DNA of 64,000 nucleotides, taken from Vishniacozyma victoriae (Eukaryota; Basidiomycota; Tremellomycetes; Tremellales; Bulleribasidiaceae). This document shows, piece after piece, positions 1 through 10,630 of the stretch. The translations under genes and the position numbers were made by a program. Every line of letters begins with the position of its first letter. Position 1 is the stretch's first letter. The stretch spans positions 310,001 through 374,000 of the forward strand of contig JADPYG010000001.1 in the NCBI GenBank assembly GCA_017654735.1, written 5' to 3'. The notes beneath the pieces are model-generated. The model saw nothing but the letters and a program-made list of their open reading frames with translations, was not told the DNA's origin and made no database searches.

Positions 1-1887
1 AAGATGTTCAACCTCCTAGCTCAGGCTACCGAGGTCGTTGATAATCCAGGAGCGAAGGATCTTGTGGTGACGGACGGTATCATTGAATTCGACAATGTCT
101 ACTTTTCTTACGATTCAAAAGTCGAAGCACTCAAGGGTGTATCGTTCAAAATCGGTAAAGGACAGAGTATGGCTTTAGTCGGTGAATCTGGTTCGGGTAA
201 ATCGACGATCCTACGATTACTATATCGCTTCTACGATATCAATTCCGGCACAATCTACATCGATGGACAAGATATCTCCAAAGTCACCCAATTGAGTTTA
301 CGACGTGCTATCGGAATCGTTCCCCAGGATAGTGTGCTCTGGAACGATACGATAGGAGCGAATGTTGGGTATGGAAAGGAAGATGCAACGGATGAAGAGA
401 TAATCGCTGCTGCTCAGGCTGCTAAGCTACATGATCGGATTCTGAGTTTCCCCGAGCAGTACTCGACCGTGGTTGGAGAGAGGGGAGTCAGGTTATCTGG
501 TGGTGAGAAACAACGAGTCAGCTTGGCTAGGATGTTCTTGAAGTCCCCTGCTATTTTGGTGAGCTTTACAAGGCCGGACACCGAAGGGGCAAAGCTGATA
601 TACAGGTCCTGGATGAAGCTACTAGTGCGCTTGATACGGAGACGGAGCGGGAGATCCAACGTGCTCTAGCCGACCTGGTACGTCACCCATGCTATCGTCC
701 TATTATGCTGATCTTCAGGCCAAAGACCGAAGTTCTCTCTCGATCGCTCATCGATTATCAACAATCATCAATTCCGACCAGATCGTAGTAATGAAAGACG
801 GTCAAGTAGTAGAGCATGGAGCATATAAGGAACTCTTGGACTTGAATGGAGCTTTCGCCACCATGTAAGCTATTTTGACCTTTTCATGGTAATAAGCTGA
901 CGTTTTAGGTGGAAGAAACAGATCTTCACGGAGGCTGAGATGGTGGAACAGGCTGTTTCTGCGGACGCTGTCAAGGAGAAAGATCTTATCGACCTCGAGA
1001 CTCAGCCAGAGTCCACCAAGATTACGACACAGCAGCTCGATAACAAGTCCGAGCCTGACGAAGAGACCAAGTCGGATGGTCGAGACAAACCAGATAGTCA
1101 GTCCGGACCTGACGGAGGTGATCAAGCTCAAGCCGGGATCCCTCCTCAAGCGGGGGAAACTGCCGACCCAGTGACTGCGAAGCATGAGACCCAGACCGAA
1201 ACCTCTGGATACGATGTCGATCACACGGAACATCATGTTGATACCTATGCCGAAGCTGTCAAGGAAGGTCTACAAGAAGATACTATTCAAGAGGAGGTTG
1301 AGCCGGATTCATCAGTCGCACCTGGTACGCAAGACGGGTCTACCGAAACCTCAAACCAGGAGGAAGAAGAGTCAGCAACCCTACTCGATAAAGGCAAAGG
1401 CAAAGCCGGCTCAACTCCCACCGTCGACTCGCCCTCAACGCCCGCCAAGTCGTCAGTCCAGACTGATGAGGCCCGAGATCAAGTCCCTAGCCCCCGTCGA
1501 CCGGCCGCGACCCCAACTAGGGATCGACCCGTTTCATTCCCCGCGATGCCCCGGTCTGTCTCTCACAATTCTGCTCTCATGTCCCCACAGTCTGGCGCAT
1601 CCACTCCCTCTCGATCACCATCCCATGCGAACCTCTCCGAGTCTATCTCCAACACAAGTTCCGGACCTGGTCAGGAAACGCCTGACGGCAAAGGTGGTAA
1701 AACGAGAAAGAGGTTGACATCACTCAAAAAGATGGTTAGGAGAATATCTGATCAGGGTACCGGACTGGTCAGGTCAAACTCGACTGGTCGAGGTGGTGGA
1801 TTGGCGAGTCCTAGTCCTGATGCTGGAGATGGGAAGAAGAGGCTGCCTTTACAGCGGGGAAACAGTACTGGTCCAGGACCACAATGA
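1..1887 (+). CDS. ABC half transporter of the HMT1/ATM1 type (ABCB), C-terminal part
   Basis: Partial gene; the membrane domain lies off the left edge. The nucleotide-binding domain is complete: Walker A GESGSGKST near 181-210, Q-loop GIVPQDSVLW, signature LSGGEKQRVSLA near 495-525, then Walker B ILVLDEATSALD restored by removing an intron at 559-605. Further introns are at 678-719 and 865-908; the last exon (909-1887) ends in TGA. The H-loop reads SIAHRLSTI. The order and wording of motifs fit vacuolar heavy-metal-tolerance (HMT1-like) half transporters, which export metal- or glutathione-type conjugates; mitochondrial ATM1 is the alternative. Unusual is the tail of about 320 residues after the ATPase domain, rich in Asp, Glu, Ser, Pro and Thr and ending in a basic stretch. 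Family and domain are secure; substrate is inference. Confidence 0.9.
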
Positions 1888-2124
1888 GGTGTAGGTAGAT
1901 AATGTGTATTAATTTACTGTGTTCCTGTGGAGTTATGTATCATATGCATCTGTAATTGCGCCATGACTTGTCCGCAATGAGCCCATGCCGTCCCGAGTAT
2001 TCCCACGGCACCGCCATTAGACTTCCATGACGATCTTCTAGGCACTCTTGACGCGTCATGATCAGCTATGTAGTGGATTTTCGAAACACCTTCCTGTCTG
2101 TTGTCTTTTACGACTTGGTCAAAC

Positions 2125-3637
2125 ATGCTACCCACCAAGGAACAGCCATTCGGACCACTCCTATCGTCACTGCACCACTACATCATCCGCACCGCCGAGC
2201 CAATATCATGGTCCAACGTCCACCAGATTGCTGTCATTCCTATGTTGCCCCTTGGTATTCAAGCTTATTTACTACAATATAATAACACGAGGATATGGAG
2301 GATGGCAGTGGGGGTTGTCGGGGTTTATTTAATGGTAGGAGCTTGCATAGGGTATCGCTTCACACGTACGTTGCTTTAAATTATAAACGATATAGGGCGG
2401 AACTGACAATAGTGCCCGAATTAAACGCCTTCAACAATGGGATTGGGATTGCATACCTCCATCTCATCATCAAGTACTTTGAGTTTGGATTATTGAAAGG
2501 TCCATACCTCGATGGGTACCGTGCCAAGGGGAGGGGGAAGTTCAGGTCCGCCATTGACTTGTGTATCAATTCAAGGATGGTGGGGTTAAATCTGGATTTG
2601 GATCAGGGAACGATAGGAACCGTTCGACCGCTCAAACCGAAACCGGGGTCCAAGAGGAGAGGATCTGTTGCTGGGTATGAGGAGCACAGGGATAATGGAG
2701 AGAATGTGAAGATGAAAGGAAAAGTGGAAGATGGACCGGTCCATGTTGAAGCTTGGTTACCGAAACCTACCAGCTCATCACCTCGCACACGACCACAGGC
2801 TTTGAAACGACATGCACTCCTCGCATTACGTGGGCTATGGATCATCGACTCATTACTCGCTCTCGAAAGATATGTCGCTGCCGACACGCTTGGAAACCCC
2901 CTCGGAAGGGAGGATGCAATGAGGACTTTTACACGTCTAAACCAAATCAAACTTTTACCCGAGACACCACTGGAAATGCCTTGTCCGACATTCTTGACGG
3001 AATCTGTAATTACCCTCGCTGTTGGTAGCACGGTCTGGCAGGGTCTGGTTGGAGGATATCATCTATTTGCATTCTTCGCTATTCTCGCTGGATGGGAGGT
3101 GGAGAGTTGGGAAGTGGATTTGATGGATTCTCCCTGGAAGACAGAGAGTCTACTGGATATCTGGGGAAGAAGATGGCATCAGCTTTTCCGAGTAGGTCGT
3201 TGATGCTCCTTAGTCACTGCTTAGCTGACATATAGCATCAATTCCTACTTATCGCAAACTGCATCTTATATCCTTTTGGACTCGCCCAGAATACGACACT
3301 CACCACAGCGCTTGTCTTCATTCTCTCGGCAGTGTATCACTCCCTTGGCGAATTATCAATGTCGCCCGTCCCAGCAATAGGTCCTCTAAGCGGGTTCTTT
3401 ATCCTCTCAGGCGTAGGTTGTGGGCTGGAAGTAACGTTCAAGCAACTCACTGGACGAAGAGTACATGGGTGGCCAGGAAGGATATGGGCATGGGCATTCC
3501 TCATGACTACTGCCCGCTGGGCTTGTTCCAGTTGGTTAGATAGTGGCTTGGCTGGAAGCTGGTTAGGATTCCCTGGACCTGGGAGGATTATCGCTCCGAT
3601 CTTGGCGGAGACGCTTTTTAAGGTAGTGCCCAGATAG
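2125..3637 (+). CDS. Membrane-bound O-acyltransferase, wax-synthase-like domain
   Basis: Three exons, 2125-2365, 2413-3191 and 3236-3637, keep one frame across introns of 47 and 44 nt that both end in CTGAC-N-AG signals. The ATG at 2125 is the first in frame; the segment before it uses no ATG. The protein is hydrophobic with roughly seven or eight membrane helices. The wax-synthase signature WGRRWHQLFR lies at the end of exon 2 and the presumed catalytic His follows in FILSAVYHSLGE of exon 3. Relatives transfer fatty acyl or acetyl groups to alcohols in the ER, and fungal members also decorate terpenoids. The acceptor here cannot be deduced. No terpene or polyketide synthase is nearby. Confidence 0.85.
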
Positions 3638-4261
3638 ATAAGTAGATATACATGATATGTAGCATAGCATCGGCATACCTCTGAAGAATTGTCACTACCG
3701 AGATCCTTGGCGAGCGCCTATTGTGTCTGGACCGTTTCAGCTCAGGATAATTAATGTCGCCACCCCACCCTGTATCCTTCGGTCACCACCGAACATATCT
3801 ACCGACCTCTTATCTATCATATAACATCTTTTGGGCTACATATAGACAGACAGCGGACATATAATTCAAACTATAATACCTATTATCTGTACACATACTC
3901 CGATCGATCATCAATATTCCTTGCGTTTGACGCCATTTCGCTATAAAAACAGCATCTAGAAAGAACGCCATCTTGTTCCTGACCCGGGATCCCTCTTTGT
4001 CGACCGGGATAGACGTTTCATTGCAACATAATATCTACATCAAGGACGCATTCATACCCCTAGGACCTACCTCTACTTCAAACAGAGTGATCAACAGTAC
4101 ACAGACCAATACATGCGACAGGACCGGTCGTCAATCAACAGGACCGACTGTTCATCAACACTCTCGCTTATCAGAAGGATGTCACCGGAGGTTTAGACCT
4201 GCTATAACGTCACGACCTATATAAAGATCAGAGAACCGGCTGCACCAGGAGGATAATCAGG
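3638..4261. promoter_or_regulatory. Intergenic region and probable leader of the permease gene
   Basis: No gene is visible. It holds the 3' end of the acyltransferase gene and the promoter of the permease. A TATA-like TATAAAA sits at 3942-3948, about 310 bp before the permease ATG. If transcription starts just after it, the leader contains an upstream ORF (4113-4196). Confidence 0.4.
4113..4196 (+). other. Upstream ORF (27 codons) in the presumed permease leader
   Basis: An ATG at 4113 opens a 27-codon frame that stops at TAG 4194-4196, 65 bp before the main ATG at 4262. It lies downstream of the TATA-like element. Upstream ORFs often tune translation of fungal amino acid permeases, but whether this stretch is in the mRNA is not shown by the sequence. 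Confidence 0.35.
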
Positions 4262-7136
4262 ATGGCGAGTCATATCGAAGAGTTGGATCGTCGTAGAGGA
4301 GGGGAAGACTCGGAAATCGGAACTAGCCAATCATTCTCGGCTCCCACACCTTACAATACATATTTCTCTATAAATGAAGCTGGAAACGATAACGAGTACT
4401 TAAGTACGCCAGCCAAGTCTTCGGGGAGTGTCTCATTTGAAGCGTATCCAGGTGGAAGAGGGGATGGGGATGTGTCGTTCGGACCATCAATATCATCGCC
4501 TAGCCGAGATCATGACCATGGTCATTCGGTCTACACGGCTTCACACGCTTCTGCCCATCTTATATCTCCCACGCGTTCATTCGACCCTACCGTTTCGATC
4601 CTACCTCCTTCTAATCTATCTATCCCGGCACCGCCCTCAAGATTATCAAGTGGAGGTACCAAATCGTCCTTGGCGCCGCTTAGTGATCTCGGCGTAGAGG
4701 GCTCTTCATCGTTTAGCGATGCTTCTTCGAAGCCTAAATGGACTTGGAAAGGGAGGAAGAAAGCTAGAGTGGAAATGACCCAGGATGATAGGGATTCACA
4801 GAGGTTGAGGCAGTTGGGGTATGATGCTGTACTAGGGAGAGAATATAATTTCTGGTCAAGTCTGGCTATCACTACCTTGAACATCGGCGCATTGCAGGTG
4901 AGTACAGCTGGCACAGTCGCATTGCTCGACAAGCTGATGAATAGGGTACCGTGCTAGCAGTCAAGAATACGTACGAGTACGGCGGACCTCAGATGATTGC
5001 ATGTCTCCCCACACGACGTCGAGATGAAGCTGACTTGTAGCTCATCGCATGGCCAATGTCGGGTCTCTTATCATTCTTCCTCACTCTCACGCTGTCAGAA
5101 TTGGCAAGTGCGTACCCAGTAGCAGGCGCAATGGCATCATGGGCATGGAAGTGTGCTAGGGGCGGAGTAGGTGGAGAGAGGAAATGGGGCTGGTTGCTGG
5201 GTGGAGTCGTTCTTGCGGGTCATGCTGCTGCTGTATGTCCACCGCACTCTTGACGGATCACGCTGATTGTAGGTGGTTTTGGTGACATGGGAGATCTGTG
5301 ATATCATCTCGGGAACTATGGCTATGGCTACCGATTATGTGCCTCAGACATGGCATTCTGTCCTGTTCTTCCTTGTACGTAATTCACTCATGATTCTTGA
5401 TAATATTGACATCCAGGCGATACTACTCTTCCTAGGATGTGTCGGAACAACAGCAACGGGGAGAAGCCATAAATTCTGGATTTGCGGTGGTACGTTTCCC
5501 CAACCCCCTCGAGAGCGTGTCTGACGTATAGGTATATACGGTCTGATCGTCTGGGCAATACTCTGCATCAGTGTCCTGGTTACAGAAGTCAAGAAAGGCG
5601 GTAGCATACGTACAGACCGATTTTACAATAATTCAGGCTGGAACTCAAAGGCATATGTTTACATGCTGGGTTGGCAGTATTCGACCATTGCTAGTGGTGT
5701 TGTAAGTCATCTCACTTGAGTCTGATTCTATGCTGATGATCAGGACGCTTCTGCTCAGTAGGCTTTTATCAGAATTAGTGGGGGAAGTGACTGATTTGTA
5801 GTATGGCTGAGGAAACCAAGAATCCCTCTAGGAATGTGCCGAATGCCATGACCGGCTCGATGATTCTGGTACGTACATACCGTGGATTCGGTTGACTTCA
5901 GCTGACATGACAGACGTATGTGCTTGCATATATCGTGAGCTGCTGAGCCTTCAAATCCTCCAAAAGCTGACCACCAGGCCATCATTCTGCTGCTCCTGTC
6001 AATCAGTCCAGAAGATGGAACCGATATTTCAAATCACCATTTCCCCTTCGTGAGCTTCAATCATCAAAATCTCCTCTCTTCGCCACTGATGTCTAGGGCT
6101 TCGTCCTCTCAAGAGCCATCTCGCCAAAAGGAGCTGTAGCAATAATCGTCCTGCTCATATTCGTCCTACTTCTTCAAGTTTTAGCCCAACTCCAAGCTTC
6201 CTCGCGATTCCTATTCGCCCTAGCTCGAGACAATGCCCTACCTTTCTCAGCTTCTATCAGGAAGACGAACGCCAACCGAGTTCCAGTCATTGCTCATTGG
6301 ATGGCTATCTTCATTTGTATGCCATTCGCTTTCTTGCTTATTGGTGGATTGAGGACGTTGAGGGGTGTACTCGCTGTGACTTGCTCTTCGCTCGCTTATA
6401 CTGGTTATGTGAGTCTTCTCCCTGCGTATAGGCTTGGCTGATAGATAGATAACACCGGTTATATTGTACCTGCTGTCGAGGAAGAATTTACAGCTTGAGG
6501 GAAGGACGAGTTGGTCGTTGAGGAAATTAAGGTCTGCTGCTTTTGTCGCACTCAAGGAAGGAAGCTGATCAATAGTAAACCTTTTGCTTGTGTTGGTGTT
6601 CTATTCGGTCTATGTGTTATCATCGTACAGACTCTTCCCGGAGCAACTCCTGTCACGGCCCGTAAGCCATCCACCTTCGTTTCGTGAGGCAATGCTGATA
6701 TCCAGGTAACGTCAGCTGGAGTCCTCTTGTACTTGCTAGCACAGGCGTCTTGACGGTCGTCACATGGTACGCCTACGGTCGGAAACATTATTCAGGGCCA
6801 ATAAGAGCCGTCACAAAATGGGAAACAGGGGTCGAGATCGACTTAGCATCCACGCTTGGCCCAAAATCCCGCCCATCAGAACCCTCGAGACCAAGCAACT
6901 TTGATATAGGAGATGCCACAAATGAAGTGGATCTTGATAGTAAAATGGATCTAGACCCAAACTCGGGTATAGAGCCAACAGTCACGGCAGCTAGGTCGTG
7001 GTCTCTTGATGATGATGAAGCTACGGGAGAGTGGGCGGAGGTAAGTGTTTTGGAAAGTGGGAGTCGGAGTAGAGGGATGGGAATGGAGACGGGTATACGG
7101 AGTCGGCGAGGTTCTTCTGTGGGACATCAAGCTTGA
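4262..7136 (+). CDS. APC-superfamily amino acid/GABA/choline permease
   Basis: Fourteen exons encode about 770 residues: 4262-4897, 4945-4998, 5041-5232, 5273-5374, 5417-5489, 5532-5701, 5744-5757, 5802-5868, 5914-5934, 5978-6049, 6097-6408, 6449-6531, 6576-6661 and 6706-7136. The N-terminal 190 residues are Ser/Pro-rich and cytosolic. The core starts with LGYDAVLGREYNFWSS and continues through LSELASAYPVAGAMASW and the family hallmark DASAHMAEETKNPSRNVP, all typical of UGA4/HNM1-type transporters of the plasma or vacuolar membrane. The intron at 4999-5040 must begin with GC to keep the frame, and exon 7 is only 14 nt. A charged tail of about 110 residues follows the last helix. Substrate (GABA, choline, polyamine or other) cannot be decided from sequence. 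Confidence 0.92.
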
Positions 7137-7363
7137 TCTGGGATCTTTTGGGGTTCGGTAGTATTGTACATTAGCTTGTTTAGGTTGTCAATGGTGCCAT
7201 GCAGATACTTGCTGGATAAGGCATCGACAGCATAGGGTGTTACGGAACAGGGAGCTTTCAACACCGTGGGAGAGAAGCACGTCCACTGACGCGACGAGAT
7301 TACTTGATGTTCATTCGACATTCAACACTCGACTACATCACTGTCAGGGCAAGGTAAGGCAGG

Positions 7364-9202
7364 ATGACAGTCCAGTACTGTTGCTCTCATCCAGATGATC
7401 CGCAAGCATCACTACCCCCAAGTTATCCCTCTTCTTCTTCGTCATATCACCCCTTACCATCACTATATTTCTGCGAGGAATGCGACGCTATCCGATGTAA
7501 CCTCTGCGTAGGTGTAGAAATCGCTTCCTATTTCTGCCCGAATTGTCTGTTTGATGTCCCAAGCGCTAGTGTTCGAGCAGATAGGAATAGGTAAGCATCC
7601 CAAAACAGCTCAAGGGGTGGTAATAGCTGATTGCAGGTGCGCAAGAAATTGTTTCTCCTGCCCGAGGTGCGAAAGTTCCCTGGCTGTTCAGGCTAGTGAG
7701 AGGAGGCTGGAAGATGGAAGCTTGGAGAGTGGAGCGCCGTATATACTAGCTTGTGGAGGATGTAGATGGACAAGCAGGGAGGTAGGATGGGAATTCGAAA
7801 AACCAACAGGTCTAGCTGGTATGTCATCATCACTCATTCATGGGACAGACTGACGATCTAGCACAACTCCAGAAGATAAATACTCAACCAGAGACTATCC
7901 AAAATGAATTCGATGCCCTCAAAGATCATCTAGAAGGCTATATCACGACGACCGTACCCGTCCAAACACCAAGACCGAAGGGGAAACAACCCAGTCGACA
8001 TATTTCCCATCTTACCCAAATGGCCGCTAAAGCTTTGGGCAGGGATGTACCAGGGATGATGGGTCGACCGAAACGCAAGGAAGGGCTGGATAAGGGTAAA
8101 GAGAAGGCTGGGTGGGATGAGCTGGAGGCATTCAAGACTGAACAGGCTTGGAGGAATCTGTTATATACTGAGGAAGACGAGAGAGCGGGACTGGAGACGG
8201 TTTGGGGGAAAGCATGGGCTGGAGAGGGGTATGGGAATGCAAAGTATGTCCTGCCTGGAAATACTGTATTTGAGCTGATAAGCAGATCAGTCTTGCCTGA
8301 GCGCATACGCTTGCAAACCAAATTGACGAAACGCTGTCCCGAAGCGAGCTGTCGCCATCTCCTCATTCAGCCGGATACCAAATCTACTCGATTCAAAATT
8401 AAGATGGTCGCCATGAGCTATCTACCTGCAATTGAGCTAGGTCGTCGTCGGCATCGTATATCGCTAGACCAACCTACGCCTGCAGATACACCGGAAGATG
8501 TGGAACGCCGTAGGAGGGATAGAAGGAGGACTAGGGTACCTGCCAAAGAAGAGGATGAGTCTATGACCAAGACTCTGAAAGCTGGCGAGATTGTGAGTCC
8601 AATCTACACTATTTGGCTGATTAGTAGTACACCTTCCAATTGGCATTCATCAATCCCCTCTTTGATCCCATCCAAATCCGCCTAACGCCTTCAACACAAC
8701 GAAATCAACATTCTACCTGCCTCGTCTTCGTTCCCGTTCCTCACTTTACTGTCCACGCTTTGAAAGACGCTTGGGCCTACGATGAGGAAGAAGAAGAGGA
8801 TCACGGCTCCGAAGGTCACTCAGAGGAAGGGAGCAGTACGTTCAGCGGACCAACCAAATCATCGACCAGCGGTCCGGGGACTATTGGCAAGAAATCGAGA
8901 TTGAGTGTTCTAGGTGGATTAGGAGGCGGAGATAGGAAGAGAAAGGTTCACGGAGTTGAGCGAAAAGGGAATATATCGAAAGTCGGGGTTGAGCTTGAGG
9001 TGCTGCCTGATGCTTCTGGTCCCATCGAGGTACGTTGTGATGGTGTCACGTGGTGGATTGGGCTGACGTTTAGGCGGACATGGAGATTAGGTATACTTAT
9101 CGAGCTGACGAAGCGCAAGAGGGAGAGGAGAAGGGTAAAGAGGCGTTCAAAACTTTTACATTCTGGATCAGAGTCGATTTTGGTACAGTAGAGAGTGACT
9201 GA
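7364..9202 (+). CDS. DCTN4: Dynactin subunit 4 (p62)
   Basis: Five exons: 7364-7590, 7637-7818, 7862-8592, 8628-9029 and 9074-9202. The N-terminus has the p62 cysteine arrangement: LYFCEECDAIRCNLC, then SYFCPNCLFDVPSASVRADR and CARNCFSCPRC, with a further Cys pair later (ACGGC). Such Cys-rich N-termini bind zinc in DCTN4. The protein belongs to the pointed-end complex of dynactin, which links dynein to cargo and the cortex on microtubules. The C-terminal exon ends TFTFWIRVDFGTVESD, consistent with the beta-rich end of the family. An acidic stretch near residue 420 (DEEEEEDHGSEGHSEEG) interrupts the C-terminal half. The gene converges on the minus-strand orphan, whose stop is 96 bp away. Confidence 0.93.
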
Positions 9203-9297
9203 TGCACCTTTATGCTGCTCACTGGATACATACTCACGCAAAATATTCTCTGGAACTATGTCTACTTACCTCACGAACAACACGACGGGTCTAATCA

Positions 9298-10360
9298 TCA
9301 AGATACGGCGCTAAACTTCCGCGAGGCGAAAGGTACAGCAGACGCATAACCGACCACCGAGGATCGACTCCTTCGTCTAGTCCTAAGCGGCGGCGCGCCG
9401 CACATACCGATGGACGACAAATTGGACATACTCGAGATCATTGCCAAGCTCGATACTGGAACCTGGGCAGCAGAGATGACAGCCTCGATGGTCCTACTTC
9501 GTTGCCTAGTCCGGAGAGGCGGGGCTGCACATAGCCCGATGGAGGAGAGGTTGGAGAGGGAAGATGTCATTAGTATACTGGACTGGGGGACGATTCGGAT
9601 TGGGGTATGAACCTCGGGCTTCGAATGGCAGGTACCGGGCTCAATGGCAAGGCTTCCATCGGATGGCTTAGAGGCTCTAGATGAGCCGAATGATCGTGCG
9701 ACGGATGCTGTTTGGGATCTTTCGAACATCTCCTGGATCAAGGAGAGCAGGATGGCGATAAACCGGAAAAACAGTGGGCGATACGGTTTCCCACCCTTTT
9801 CCTTTGGTTTAGATAGTCGAAGATCGGTATTGTATCCACTAGGGAATTTCCTGTTGCGCTTACGCTCCAACTCAGATACCAAGATGATGAGTGGGTGATG
9901 CTTTGTCGGATCATCTAGGACTTCCTTCAGATCTAGCCCGAAGACTCGTTCTGCTTGTCAGCACCCGGCGAGAACAGGATACTAGATACGGACCTGACAG
10001 GTATGTTTCCACGTTTCCTCGCTTGATGTCATGTAGATCACCTCTAGGACCGCATTGATCCAAGATATAGAACCACCCGTTCACCCAGGCGTTCACTGAG
10101 GACGCGCCTTTCAATCCATGCGAGGCCAGCTCGCGTTTCCATCTCTCTATCTTATCACCTTGAGCCTTCCTCTCAATGAGTTGAGTTGAGCTGTGATGGG
10201 TCAACTTGCTATAGTGTAACAGGTATCCGGCTTCCAATAGGACATATAGGGTAAGAAGCATCGCGTCGAGATGTACTGTCGTATTTTCCAAGACCATGAC
10301 GAAGGCAAAAGAGCGGTCAGATGAAGTTAGGTGTAAGGGGGGTGAAAGAACTCTATCCAT
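9298..10360 (-). CDS. Hypothetical protein with an internal C-terminal duplication
   Basis: Two exons on the minus strand, 10360-9994 and 9950-9298, join in frame across a 43-nt intron (gtccgt donor, gctgacaagcag acceptor) to give 339 residues. I recognise no family. The first half is mixed polar and hydrophobic, with a possible helix DAMLLTLYVLLEAGYLL near residue 32 and FFRFIAILLSLI near 183. The C-terminal part carries two copies of a unit of about 33 residues, each with SNLSSIG(L/M)C(A/G)APPLRTR followed by basic residues. The ATG at 10360 is the first in frame. It is probably a lineage-restricted gene; if so, function is unknown. Confidence 0.65.
9355..9450 (-). repeat. Internal coding repeat, copy 2
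   Basis: About 32 codons with the core SNLSSIGMCGAPPLRTRRRS. It is separated from copy 1 by about 9 codons (SAAQVPVSS region). Both copies end in an Arg/Ser-rich stretch. Confidence 0.7.
9478..9582 (-). repeat. Internal coding repeat, copy 1
   Basis: This is about 35 codons with the core SNLSSIGLCAAPPLRTRQRS, near residue 246 of the orphan protein. It resembles copy 2 at 9355-9450 at protein and DNA level, including a shared GC-rich block around the APPLRTR codons. Confidence 0.7.
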
Positions 10361-10630
10361 AAAATCGCTACTTATCTGTTCTACAAGTCTTTGAAGACGA
10401 GAAGTCCGCTTATGGCTAGCCTCAGCGGCCTGCCAGTGGATGTCTCACTTGTCGGATTCGTTAGTGTCTCTATCGCCACTGTTAAGTGCCACACTCAGCC
10501 ACGTGTTCTGCCGGTTCACTCCTTGACGCGATTCAGTCAATGAGGACACCTTCATATCCAGCTGCGACGCTGATTTGTTAACTCTGAATCATATATACAC
10601 CTACACATAGTCCCCGAACATCGGGACAGA

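Noticed and set aside
2048..2124. Start of the acyltransferase gene upstream of 2125
   Set aside because: The frame before 2125 opens with TTG only; frames from 2048 and 2058 do not join the downstream exons.
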